53,789 nt of DNA from Butyrivibrio sp. (GTDB taxonomy: Bacteria > Bacillota > Clostridia > Lachnospirales > Lachnospiraceae): contig JAFSQI010000128.1 in the NCBI GenBank assembly GCA_017446685.1, positions 1 through 53,789 on the forward strand, in the 5' to 3' direction. The notes below the pieces were generated by a model. That model made no database searches. It was not told where the DNA came from and saw only the letters and a list, made by a program, of their open reading frames with translations. Positions 35,545 through 46,000 of this stretch are shown piece by piece (position 1 is the stretch's first letter; every line of letters starts with the position of its first letter). Position numbers and translations under genes: made by a program.

Positions 35545-37959
35545 TCACTTAAATTCATAACGAATTGTATCTGACAGATTACCTTCTCCCATAACACCAA
35601 ACTCTATCGCAGATCCTTTTTCAATTCTGGAATTCCAATCCACAGGAGTAAGTACATAATAGTCGCCTTCCTCGGTGATATTTACGTTCCAGCTTGAAGT
35701 AATATTTACGTCAGCCTTGTTTACATAAGCTCTCCATGTATCAACAGCATTTTCGCCGTTATTTACAACCTTAAAGCTTACCTGATAGCCTGAACCCCAA
35801 TTGTTAACTGAGCTGTCAAGTACAAGGCCTCCACTTGTCTGAGGCTGATTTTGTCCTGGATTCTCAGGAGTGTTCTGCCCCTGACCAGCTGAGCCGCCCT
35901 GCTCCTGATTTCCTGTATTTCCCTGCGAAGGATTAGTCTGCTGACCGCTTCCCGAAGTACTTTCGCCATCAATCTTTTCAAACTGCCACTGCTGATTTGG
36001 ATTACCGTAGTAAGTCCACTGACATACGTTTGTTCCGTCTGCTGTCTTGTGCTCATATACATCCAGATATCTGCTACCGTCGGAAGCCTTTGTACCAATG
36101 GTATATATTCCATTATTTTTAGTGTTTTTTACGACGAACTTTTGGGCATCTCCACCGTATCCCATATAGATACCGATATTTGCGCCATCTTCATTTTTTC
36201 CATTGGCAACATCCAGCATGAAGTCTCCAAGCTTACTGCTGAGAGTGATATAACCATCCTGTGTGTTTGTAACATACCACTTCTGTCCGTCAACCCCGGT
36301 TCCTGTGCTGATAAATACATTTGTCCAGCCATCAGCCTTGTTTCCTTCAACTGTCAGATATTTCTGTGAAAGAGTATTCTTAAGGTAATACCAGCCGTCC
36401 TCAATATGAGCTACAGAATTCTCGTTAACATTCTGTCCGCCCTGCGAAGGCTGCGGCTGTGGCTGCGGAGCCGGTTCCTCTGCCTGTCCGGCATTTGAGC
36501 CTGTAGCTGAAGCAACCCAGTAGTCCATATCAAGTGCACCCTTGAATACGAAGCAGATGTCTTTTACACCTGAGATGTTCTTCATATTTCCGGAAAAGTC
36601 CTTGTTTCGTCCACCTGAATTAGAAAGAGCAATTGTTCCAAGAAGTGTTCCCTGAGGATTTCCTTCTCTTACTTCGATTGTTCCGTTTCCAAAGCTGTTG
36701 GCTGAAACAGTAATTGAACCAAGTCCGTTAGCAAAATTAACGCCCTTTATCTTAGTGAAGTCTCCGTTATTGATATCTGTGATCCAGGCAATACCGTCCT
36801 GATGTCCTGCAACCTTGATACCTGCCTGCGTGAACATAGTCTCTGCCTGAACCGGATCATACGGATTGACATAGAATGTCTGTGCTACTCCCGACATAGA
36901 AGGAGTAAGTCCCATTATCCTGCCACCTGATACATTCAGCTTATCAATCTGAGTTGTTCTGTAGCCAAGGCTCTTGCCGATAACCTTGGACTCAACAGAC
37001 CTTGTGTGATAAGCCATGTAGTAATTACCTTTAAATTCGAAAATGCTGTGATGATTGTTGCCTGTTGAACCTGGGAAAAATACTCCCGGATTCTTCATGA
37101 TCTCACCTGCATATGTGAATGGTCCCATAGGGCTGTTTGATGTCATGTATTCTATTGCCGCATTGCTAAAGCCCTGTGAACAATTCCAGTTAGAGCAATA
37201 AGAGTAATAATATGTGTTACCGATCTTGTTGATTCCGGAATCCTCAAAAAGATATGGTGCATCAATTGTAGCTGCAGAGCCTGATGTACTTATCATATCA
37301 TTTCCAAGTTTTATAACTCTGGCTGTCTTTGGATGTGCGAACTGTCCCGTAGGAACGCCGCCACCAAAATAAAGATAACCTGTGCCGTCTGAATCAACAA
37401 AAACCGCCGGATCAAACATCCATGTAACACCGCTGCATCCCGGTGTCCTTCCGGTAACAAGCGGACCGCCTATCGGATCTGTCCATGGGCCTGTCGGAGA
37501 ATCTGATGTAAGAACTCCTATTCCGCTTGCATTATTTGCAAAATATAAAAAGAACTTGTCTTTTCCGTTTATTCTTTTGCTTGTAATGCACGGAGCCCAT
37601 GAATTTGAAGCCCATTTTGCAGCGCCGTTTCTTCCTGCAATATTAAAGCTTCCATGGTCAGTCCAATTGACCATATCTTTGGAAGAATAACAGTTCAGCT
37701 GATTGATTTTTCCATATGTGTTTTCATTGTAACCTGCCAGTTCCTGCGAATCATTGGTTGTATAAATGTAAATTGTGTCATTATACACCATAACACCAGG
37801 ATCTGCGCCGTAGTTTTGCGTGACAAGCGGATTGTTTTCATTGTCAGATTTGACATAAGTGCCACCCACTACACTCGCTGCGGTCGCAGTAATACCGGTC
37901 CCCATTGTTGTTCCCCCAAACAACGCCAGGCATAGCAATACCGCTAAGCGTTTTTTCAT
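35545..37959 (-). CDS. secreted GH43 enzyme with CBM6, CBM13 and CBM2
   Basis: An 804-residue secreted enzyme. It has a signal peptide (1-28), a GH43 five-bladed propeller (about 30-360) with base Asp53 (GADPGVMVY), pKa modulator Asp183 (WMFDPAVF) and acid Glu239 (APYLFED), a CBM6-like domain (about 365-485), a Pro-Gln linker, CBM13 (about 515-660), a Gly/Gln linker, and CBM2 (about 708-804). Expected activity: arabinofuranosidase or xylosidase on arabinoxylan. The CBM13 is about 85% identical by eye to that of the neighbouring xylanase. The start is an ATG with GGGG upstream. It is the first gene of the pair. Confidence 0.93.
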   Translation of the reverse strand: MKKRLAVLLCLALFGGTTMGTGITATAASVVGGTYVKSDNENNPLVTQNYGADPGVMVYNDTIYIYTTNDSQELAGYNENTYGKINQLNCYSSKDMVNWTDHGSFNIAGRNGAAKWASNSWAPCITSKRINGKDKFFLYFANNASGIGVLTSDSPTGPWTDPIGGPLVTGRTPGCSGVTWMFDPAVFVDSDGTGYLYFGGGVPTGQFAHPKTARVIKLGNDMISTSGSAATIDAPYLFEDSGINKIGNTYYYSYCSNWNCSQGFSNAAIEYMTSNSPMGPFTYAGEIMKNPGVFFPGSTGNNHHSIFEFKGNYYMAYHTRSVESKVIGKSLGYRTTQIDKLNVSGGRIMGLTPSMSGVAQTFYVNPYDPVQAETMFTQAGIKVAGHQDGIAWITDINNGDFTKIKGVNFANGLGSITVSANSFGNGTIEVREGNPQGTLLGTIALSNSGGRNKDFSGNMKNISGVKDICFVFKGALDMDYWVASATGSNAGQAEEPAPQPQPQPSQGGQNVNENSVAHIEDGWYYLKNTLSQKYLTVEGNKADGWTNVFISTGTGVDGQKWYVTNTQDGYITLSSKLGDFMLDVANGKNEDGANIGIYMGYGGDAQKFVVKNTKNNGIYTIGTKASDGSRYLDVYEHKTADGTNVCQWTYYGNPNQQWQFEKIDGESTSGSGQQTNPSQGNTGNQEQGGSAGQGQNTPENPGQNQPQTSGGLVLDSSVNNWGSGYQVSFKVVNNGENAVDTWRAYVNKADVNITSSWNVNITEEGDYYVLTPVDWNSRIEKGSAIEFGVMGEGNLSDTIRYEFK

Positions 37960-38006
37960 AGATATCCCCTTTCAAAGCACAAATTTTCTTGCTCGAGCAC
38001 CCACAT

Positions 38007-38041
38007 TCTAACAATTATCTGACAATTTAACTTCTCACAAT
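38007..38041 (-). promoter_or_regulatory. three ATTGTnAGA direct repeats upstream of the xylan operon
   Basis: On the minus strand ATTGTGAGA (38033-38041), ATTGTCAGA (38018-38026) and ATTGTTAGA (38007-38015) recur at 15 and 11 bp. They lie 48-82 bp before the GH43 start, where an operator or activator site would be expected. The bound protein is unknown. Confidence 0.45.
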
Positions 38042-38105
38042 TTGCGTATTTTTTTGCTTTTATTGCGTTTTTTGTAACATTTTCACCATTATTCTGAGAG
38101 TTTCC

Positions 38106-38140
38106 AAAAAAAATGGAAGAATCGCATGTGATTCTTCCAT
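38106..38140 (-). terminator. intrinsic terminator of the DHH phosphoesterase gene
   Basis: ATGGAAGAATC (38113-38123) and GATTCTTCCAT (38130-38140) form an 11-bp stem with a 6-nt loop, followed on the minus strand by a run of U (38106-38112). Confidence 0.9.
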
Positions 38141-38180
38141 AAATAATCTGAAAGTTTATTCTGTTTTTTATGCACTTTTC

Positions 38181-39119
38181 CTATACACAATTAAGTTTCT
38201 TAATAATTTCAGGAAGAAGTCCATCAACCTTGTCATTATCAAGCTGACAGGTTCCTGCATTGGCATGTCCGCCTCCGCCGTATTCAAGACAAAGCTCTCC
38301 GATATTTACCTTGGAAGCCTTGTTGATGATTGATTTACCAATCATTACAGCTGTGTTCTGCTTCTGGAAGCCCCAGGCAACATGAACTGAAATCTCAGCT
38401 TCAGGGTACATTGCATAAATCATGAAACGGTTACCCGCATAAATAACATCACCTGCGGCCTTCTGATTTACTACCACAACCTTGCCTTCCATATGCGAAA
38501 TCTCTTTAAGCTGCTTCTTGAAAAGATCTGACTGGCTCATGTAAAGGTCAACTCTCTCTTTTACGTCAGGAAGCTCTAAAACCTCATCAATCGTATGGTC
38601 AACGCAGTAGGTAATGAGCTCCATCATAAGATTGTAGTTGGAAATCCTGAAATCATGGAATCTTCCAAGACCTGTTCTTGCATCCATCAAAAAGTTCATT
38701 AAAACCCAGCCCTGTGGGTTAAGAATCTCATCCTTAGTAAAATCAGCTGAATCGCCCTTATCTACTGCAGTCATTATCTCATCAGAAATTGACTTAAGCT
38801 CGTAGCCCTCTTTTTTATAATAGTTATATACAACTCTTGCTGCCGACTTGGCATGACCATCAATAAACCAGTTTGTATTTTCCCTCATCTCGGAATTACG
38901 TGTAAGCTCTGATTCATGATGATCAAAGCACATAAATACATTAGGGCTGTATGGAAGATTTGTAGTGATATCGCCATCTCCCAGCTCAATCTTGCCATCC
39001 TGAACATCCTTTGGATGAACAAATTTAATATCATCAATAAGCTCACATTCTCTTAAGATCATGGCGCAAACAAGGCCATCAAAGTCACTTCTGGTAACAA
39101 GTCTCTTCTTATCGCTCAT
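38181..39119 (-). CDS. DHH-family phosphoesterase
   Basis: A 312-residue protein of the DHH/DHHA1 superfamily (RecJ, exopolyphosphatase and oligoribonuclease relatives). Motif I is TRSDFDG (Asp12, Asp14), motif III FDHHES (66-70), and the C-terminal DHHA1 signature is GGGGHANAGTC. It should be a manganese-dependent phosphoesterase; the substrate is not determinable. ATG 39119 has AGGTGGG a few nt upstream; longer starts encode a hydrophobic tail that is probably not translated. It follows addA by 134 bp and ends at a terminator. Confidence 0.87.
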   Translation of the reverse strand: MSDKKRLVTRSDFDGLVCAMILRECELIDDIKFVHPKDVQDGKIELGDGDITTNLPYSPNVFMCFDHHESELTRNSEMRENTNWFIDGHAKSAARVVYNYYKKEGYELKSISDEIMTAVDKGDSADFTKDEILNPQGWVLMNFLMDARTGLGRFHDFRISNYNLMMELITYCVDHTIDEVLELPDVKERVDLYMSQSDLFKKQLKEISHMEGKVVVVNQKAAGDVIYAGNRFMIYAMYPEAEISVHVAWGFQKQNTAVMIGKSIINKASKVNIGELCLEYGGGGHANAGTCQLDNDKVDGLLPEIIKKLNCV

Positions 39120-39253
39120 ATAACCCACCTTTCCTAAAAGATAAAAGATGTAATACCACACAAATATATTATACGATAGATTGATAAAAAAGGAGCTCAA
39201 AACAAAAAACTATATAAAATTTTAAGATTTAGACTTACCTTAATAATCGAAAT

Positions 39254-42200
39254 TTAACTAAGATCAAGCTCTATAACTTCTCCCAGTGCAAAAGAATAGA
39301 TAAGCACTTCTTTCACTTTTTTCATAGTGGAGGCTTCAAGAGCTCTTTTATATAGTTCAAGCTGAATTTTATACCTGCTTACAAGTTCATCAGCCTGCTT
39401 CACCCTGTCGGTCTTATAATCCAAAAGAACTATCTCATCATCTTCTATAAACCAGGCATCTATAATTCCCTGAATCAGTACCATTTCTTCCTCAGGAAAT
39501 TTCTCATCAAGTTCTCTTGCCGATATTCCCATCATAAACGGTTTCTCGCGCTTTAGCATTCCGCTTCTGAAAGCCTGTCCCATGCGCTGTCCAAGGCTTG
39601 TCGAAAGAAAATGCGTAACATCGGGAGTCCAGATGCTCTTTTTATAGTCTTCAGATATAACTTTATCTGTGACCTTTTCGCACATCCACGCATATATTCG
39701 TTTGGAAACAGGGTCAAGTCCGCCGCTTGGAGTCGTAGCTTTATCCGACATCTCTTTTGCCATTTCCATCAGCTTCTCATCGCCATATATGGAATCATCC
39801 AGAATCTCCATGATTCTGTGGTAGGCAGTTCCGCGCTCCGCACCGGTAATATGCTTTTTGTTGTCGTTATCCCCGGCATCCTCCAAAGTGAACTCTGCTG
39901 AAGAAGTAAATACTTCTCCCGCTTCCTCAAGCATATGCTTTTTTAGCTCTGTAACTGTAGTTTTTGTAAAAAGACCTTTCAAACACTCGTAGGCATATTT
40001 ACTCTCAAACTTCGCCAAAAGCCTTCCTGCAAGCTCCTCGTCAAAAGAAATCCCGCCTCTTAAAAGCTCATCCTTTTTGGATATTGCCATGACATCTCTC
40101 TTTATCATAGCTGCTGCAATTTCACTGTCTGTTAAAAACTTTGCAGAAAATGAAGGAAGTTTTACACCATTTTCTTTTTCCTTATCCACATGTTCATCAA
40201 AAATATCTCTTGGTATCTGTAGCTTGTCAAAAACATCTCCAAATCCCGGATGTCTGATAACTGCAGGCAGTATCAGATCAAAGTAGCTGCTTGCACCGGC
40301 TCTTTTTGAATACGGCAACAGCTTTTCACTGCTGTCAAGGACAGGGATGTCTTTGGATATCTTAGCTATCGTATCCGCCGGTTTCTTGACAGATGCTGTA
40401 ATAATAAGCTTTTCTTTTGCTCTTGTGAGCGCAACATAAAGAACTCTAAGCTCCTCGCCAAGATTGTCTGTAAGCATTTTGTCAGCTATGATCTGCATTT
40501 TTAGCGTGTCATATTTCACGCGATTTTCAAGGTCGATGCACTTAACACCAAGACCATGATCCATGTCTGTTATAAGGTCGCCCTTTACATCCATCGTATT
40601 AAATTCCTTGCTGGTTCCGGACACAAATACAACAGGGAACTCAAGGCCCTTACTCTTATGAATACTCATTATCCTGACAACATTCGCATTTTCATCTATG
40701 ATTCCGGCTTCACCATAGTCCACCTGCACAACCTTCATGTTCTCTATATATCTGACAAAATGAAATAGTCCCTTAAAGCTCGTCTTTTCAAATGCCAGCG
40801 CCTTTGATAAAAGGAGGTCAATATTTGCCTTTCTCTGACTTCCTCCCGGCATTGACAGACACAAAAGATCAAAGCCTGTCACATCAAGTATATGCTGCAA
40901 AAGCTCATGAACAGGCGTATATACGGACATTTCTCTTAAATCTTCAATGAAAGCTGTAAATTTCTTAAGTTCATTTAAGACAGGCTTATCTTCCGGGGCC
41001 TTCTCTACGCAGATTCTTTTAAGAGCACCGTACAGACTGAGCTCTTTTGCTGCAATTTCATCTGTATCAATTAATGAACGTAAAAGCGAAAGATCCTCAT
41101 CAGTAAAACCACCTATCTCTGAATGCATCACGCTTACAAGCGGTATATCCTGACTTGGATTATCTATCACAGTTAAAAGATCCAGTAATACAGCAACTTC
41201 CTTAGCATCAAAATATCCACTCTTCGACTCCACATAAGAAGGAATACCCTGTTCTTCCAACACACGTTTAAAAAATTCATCCCAACCTGATGGAGAACGC
41301 AGCAAAATAACAATATCCTTATATGAAAGCGCAGGATTCTCATGCAAAAGTTCATTTATCCGCTCTGCAACCACAAGTGCTTCTTTTTCCTTGAAATCAT
41401 AAGAAGAAGTTTCCGGAATATCTTCATTTTCTCTTGATAACATAATAAGCTCAGGTGTCACATCTATGGAAGGCTGCGGATAATCCGCTCCTGTGACAAG
41501 TCTTGCATCCTCATCATACTCAACACTTCCAAGATCTTTTCCCATTATCTTCTCAAAAATATAATTGGTGATTTCCAGAACTTCCTTTCTGCTTCGAAAG
41601 TTTTTGTGAAGGTCAATTCTCCTGTCCATTGATCCCGGAGCCTTATCATAGGTGCCAAGCTTTTCCATAAAGATTTCAGGTCTTGCAAGTCTGAATTTAT
41701 AGATACTCTGCTTGACATCACCAACCATAAAACGCTCGGATTTTTCCGGTTTCTCGCCGGAAATAGATTTTAGAATAAGCTCCTGAACGTTGTTGCTGTC
41801 CTGATATTCATCAATAAGAACTTCTCTGTAATAATCTCTGTACTCAAGCGCAACTTCAGAGGGTGTGCTTTTTTGTATTATTTCGTCAACCGTTAAGTTT
41901 TCACACTCTTTTGGCTTTGGATGATTAACCAGTATCTGAAGCGCAAAATGCTCCATATCGGGAAAATCAATTATTCCCCGCTCCCTCTTTTTAGCATCGA
42001 ACAGCTCTTTATATCTAAGCGCAAGTCTGCAAAGCTCCCTGACAGCCCTGTCGCAGAGTTTCATTTGCCCTATAACCGTATCAGACGGAAGTGCAAAATA
42101 CTTCTCCCTAAGCTTTGTTAGCATTCCATGTGATCCTTTTACTTCATTTCTAAGGTCTTGGACATAATTTTTCTTATCAGGATTAACTGAAGAATCTCTT

Positions 42201-43054
42201 TTTCTTGAAAGAGAATCAAAAGAAATCGCTCTTATCGCATCAAACATACTGTCGTAGGTTTCACACTTAAGAAGAGACTCTATTTTTTCTTTATCTTTTT
42301 CTAAAACATCCCCATACATGTACGGCCCATCGCTCTCACAACAGATTTTTTCAGCCGTAACAAGCTTATCAACCATTTCTCTGATCTTTATCCCGGCATA
42401 AGCCATACAGCTCTTTACCCAGTAAAGCTCATCAAAATTCTTATCCTCAAGATCATAATCTCCTGCTCTTTCCCTTATCCAGTCTTCCGGCCAGGGCATA
42501 CTCATAGCAAAGCGATAAATCGAAGATATATATTCTTCCACCTTCTTGTCGCTGCTGCCTGTACTAAAATACTCCATGCAGTACACAAAATCCTCATTCT
42601 GCCCGGAAGCAGCAAGGATATACTCCTCTTCGAGCATATCCTGCATAACTTCATCCTGCAAAAGCTTAAGCTCCCCGTCATCTCCCACATGAAAAGAGGG
42701 ATCTAGTCCAATAGTATTAAAATTATTTTTTACCACATACTGGCAAAAAGAATCTATTGTCGTAATCTGAGCATTATGAATAAGCGTCTCCTGCTTTTGA
42801 AGATGCTTGTTATCCGGCTCTTTTTGAAGCTTATCCTGTATTGCAAGCGTAATCTTTTCTCTCATCTGAGAAGCTGCTGCCTTGGTAAAGGTAACAACCA
42901 AAAGATGATCAATATCAATATCAGCACTGATCATCTGAATGATTCGTTCTACAAGTACTGCTGTCTTTCCGGAGCCGGCTGCAGCAGAAACCAGTATATT
43001 GCAGTCCCTTGCATCTATGACTGCCTGTTGTTCGTCAGTAAATTTTACTCCCAT
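39254..43054 (-). CDS. addA: ATP-dependent helicase/nuclease subunit A
   Basis: A 1266-residue UvrD-like helicase with C-terminal RecB-type nuclease, the Firmicutes counterpart of RecB in double-strand-break resection. Walker A SAAAGSGKT (23-31); Walker B region VLIDEYQDSN; motif VI YVALTRAKEKL. The nuclease site has LLDYKTDRV near the C-terminus with the upstream GTAYHRIME histidine block. It follows addB by 39 bp. Length is usual for the family. Confidence 0.97.
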   Translation of the reverse strand: MGVKFTDEQQAVIDARDCNILVSAAAGSGKTAVLVERIIQMISADIDIDHLLVVTFTKAAASQMREKITLAIQDKLQKEPDNKHLQKQETLIHNAQITTIDSFCQYVVKNNFNTIGLDPSFHVGDDGELKLLQDEVMQDMLEEEYILAASGQNEDFVYCMEYFSTGSSDKKVEEYISSIYRFAMSMPWPEDWIRERAGDYDLEDKNFDELYWVKSCMAYAGIKIREMVDKLVTAEKICCESDGPYMYGDVLEKDKEKIESLLKCETYDSMFDAIRAISFDSLSRKRDSSVNPDKKNYVQDLRNEVKGSHGMLTKLREKYFALPSDTVIGQMKLCDRAVRELCRLALRYKELFDAKKRERGIIDFPDMEHFALQILVNHPKPKECENLTVDEIIQKSTPSEVALEYRDYYREVLIDEYQDSNNVQELILKSISGEKPEKSERFMVGDVKQSIYKFRLARPEIFMEKLGTYDKAPGSMDRRIDLHKNFRSRKEVLEITNYIFEKIMGKDLGSVEYDEDARLVTGADYPQPSIDVTPELIMLSRENEDIPETSSYDFKEKEALVVAERINELLHENPALSYKDIVILLRSPSGWDEFFKRVLEEQGIPSYVESKSGYFDAKEVAVLLDLLTVIDNPSQDIPLVSVMHSEIGGFTDEDLSLLRSLIDTDEIAAKELSLYGALKRICVEKAPEDKPVLNELKKFTAFIEDLREMSVYTPVHELLQHILDVTGFDLLCLSMPGGSQRKANIDLLLSKALAFEKTSFKGLFHFVRYIENMKVVQVDYGEAGIIDENANVVRIMSIHKSKGLEFPVVFVSGTSKEFNTMDVKGDLITDMDHGLGVKCIDLENRVKYDTLKMQIIADKMLTDNLGEELRVLYVALTRAKEKLIITASVKKPADTIAKISKDIPVLDSSEKLLPYSKRAGASSYFDLILPAVIRHPGFGDVFDKLQIPRDIFDEHVDKEKENGVKLPSFSAKFLTDSEIAAAMIKRDVMAISKKDELLRGGISFDEELAGRLLAKFESKYAYECLKGLFTKTTVTELKKHMLEEAGEVFTSSAEFTLEDAGDNDNKKHITGAERGTAYHRIMEILDDSIYGDEKLMEMAKEMSDKATTPSGGLDPVSKRIYAWMCEKVTDKVISEDYKKSIWTPDVTHFLSTSLGQRMGQAFRSGMLKREKPFMMGISARELDEKFPEEEMVLIQGIIDAWFIEDDEIVLLDYKTDRVKQADELVSRYKIQLELYKRALEASTMKKVKEVLIYSFALGEVIELDLS

Positions 43055-43093
43055 CTATTTCTCTTTCCATAACCTGTGATATATTCAAAAAAT

Positions 43094-46000
43094 TCATTCA
43101 CCTGTACGTATCTTGTCCAGGGCGCCGGCTGCATCTTTAAGGTCAAGCCTTCGCATCTCATACCCCGGAATTTTTTCATCGTATCCGCAAATTGTGCGAA
43201 ATGCGCAGAAAGTACAGGAATTCCTGTCACCGTCGTCATAGGGATTGATCTGTATATCCCCGTCTAAAATTCGTGTTCCGAACTCCCTTATCTTTTTGTC
43301 TACATGTGCGGAAATTGCACTGTAATCTTCAGATGACATAATCTGCGATATCTTAGAAAATGTTCCGTCGCTATTAAGACCAACCGGAATAATATCCGAG
43401 TTTTTGGTAAACTCCTCGTCGAGCATCCTGACAACATCCATGTTGTCGTTAATAATTCCTGTCATCTTGAGCTTTTTTCTGATTTCCTCATTAATTGATT
43501 CAATCTGAAGGTCAGCATTTCCATCTGCCATAGGATCATCCACATGATAATAAAGAACTGCTGCCGGAACCACATCTTTTCCATCAGAAATCTTTTTTTC
43601 CACGGCCATTGCAACATTCATATACATCACAAGCTGAAGCTGCAGACCATAATAAAGAGCTGCAACATTAAATTTCTTTTTCCCCGATTTAAAATCTATT
43701 ACCTTCACATATACGTGATCATCATCCTCATTTAAATCGACACGGTCTATCCTTCCTTGTAGTTTGATGCTCTCAAGAATATGCTCCTTCTCATCCTTTC
43801 TAAGAGCAATGTTTATTTCATCAATATTGCCTGCCTCTCTGAAATCCATCTCCACAAATGCAGGATTAAATTTTCCCTTTGTTATCTGATATTTTAATGT
43901 ATCAACCGTTCTTGAAAGAATTCTTCTTATTCTCTCAACCATGAACTGGTTTCTTGCGCTACTTCTAAGAATTGTCTCCCCATAACCATCTACGCATTCA
44001 GAAAGAGCCTGATTCAGGATTTCATCCGACTCCTCAGACGAAAGTTCTCTCCAATCGAGCTTTCTACTGATTATGGTACTTGTATATTTCTCAAGAATTT
44101 CATGGAACACACTTCCAAGATCTGAAGCCTCAAAATTGTATTCTTTTCGTTCTTCAAGCCTCAAACCGTATTTTAGGAAATGCGCATAACAGCACGAAGC
44201 AAATTGCTCCAGCCTGCTAACGCTGTTTTCAAGATTAGCGCCGTAAATAGCAAGTGCCAATGACTTTGCCAGAGGCTTTGACTCATAATGCATAAATGCC
44301 GCATCCGTCAATTTTGTTAAAAGATCTTTGCCTTCCTTTTGTCTTCCAAGTACTTCGTAAAGAACAAAATAGTTATTTTTTTCATTATCAGGCAAAATAT
44401 CGGATGCATATTTTCTTGAAAGCTCAGCCATATTTTCCAAGCTGTCTCTATAGACCACGTTCTGACTTTCAAAGCTTCCATCCTCAGGTCTTTCTACTAC
44501 AAGCTCAGGATACATCTGGCAAAGCTTAGGAATAAGGTACGCAGGTCTTAGAGACTTGCCGTCATTTGACAACTCCGAATATGAAAGCACAAGCTTATCC
44601 GTAGGCTTTGTAAGGTTCATATAAAGATATAGTCTCTGAATATACATCTGCTGCCTTGGCGTAGGCGCAAGCTCAACTCCTGTTCCAAGTTCCGACAAAA
44701 ACTGCCTGTCGATATCCGATAAAATACCACCTGTTCCCGCACTTTTGGGAATCGCTCCGTCATTTGTCCCCATAAAGAACAATAGCTTTATTTCTTTTAA
44801 CCTGGTTCGCTCGATATCTCCGACTATAACTCTGTCCGCATCCTGAGGAATAGTTCCGACCTCTATCTCTCCAAAACCGGCATTTAAAATATCTTTATAC
44901 TCAGTAAGTTCAAGCTCATCCTCACCGATAAGCCCCATTATCTGCTCAAGTAAAGTTATTATCTTATCGTAAATCTGATCATATTCTCTAGCCTTTTTCA
45001 GATCATTTTTATTGTTAAAATATTCCTTATAGTTCTGAAGCTTTTCAGCACTATGATTATTTTCTATTACTGTTAAAAGAGCTTTTGTTATCTCTTTTGC
45101 CGTTGCTTTTTTAACTAAAAACAGAGGTTTTAGCTGCTCGCTTATGCTACAGCGCATCTGCTCAAGCTTATTCATGAGAATTACATCCTGCTCGCTCTCG
45201 TCATTTTTAGCATTTTTTCTTCCAAAGCTCTTTGGCATTCGTCTTGAGAATCTGTCTTCCCACTGCTTCTGCCCTCTGATTCCAAGAGCCCTCACATAAT
45301 TTTCAAGTAAATCCGTGTCCTCTCTTGAAAAATCCGTCATTCCGCTTCTCATGTAGTGAAAAACATCTTCATACTTGTAATTGGAAATAACGATATTGAC
45401 GGCACTTGTAAGATATTCAATAAAAGGATTGAGCATAAGTCCGGTGTTCTGATCAATATATACCGGTATACCGAATTTACCTGCACTTCTTGATAAAAGC
45501 TCAGCATATTCTTCCAGATTACCGCATACAATTGCTATATCCCTATAGGCATATCCGCCATTTCGGATAGCATCAGTAATCTTTATCATAGTCTGGCGAA
45601 TCTCCTGTGCCGGAGTAGATGCCTCAAACACCTCTATTTCAGAAGGCTTTCCTTCAAAGCTTCCTCTTCCGTACCTGAAAAGATTCTTTTCAAGAAATGA
45701 CAAAGACTTATTATCTGCAAGTCGTTTAACCGGCACTTCTCTTAAAAAGACATCTCCCGACCTGTCACGCAGTCCTCTTTCTCCCGAGACTTCCCTTTCA
45801 ATCCTCTCAAGATCCCTGACTGTTTTTTTAGTCAGCATAAAGAGCTCCTGCTCCTGATAGGAAACATCATACGGATTCTCATCCTGACCAATGGTAAGTG
45901 ATATCACAACCTCTTTTACAGTCTGTAAAAGACGCCCTATTACCTTGTACTGAATCGGTGTAAAGCCTGTAAATCCGTCAAATACTATTACTGAATTCTT

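Noticed and set aside
39120-39200. N-terminal 27-residue extension of the DHH phosphoesterase
   Set aside because: The hydrophobic leader would precede a cytosolic enzyme; ATG 39119 has AGGTGGG upstream and begins just before the DHH fold.
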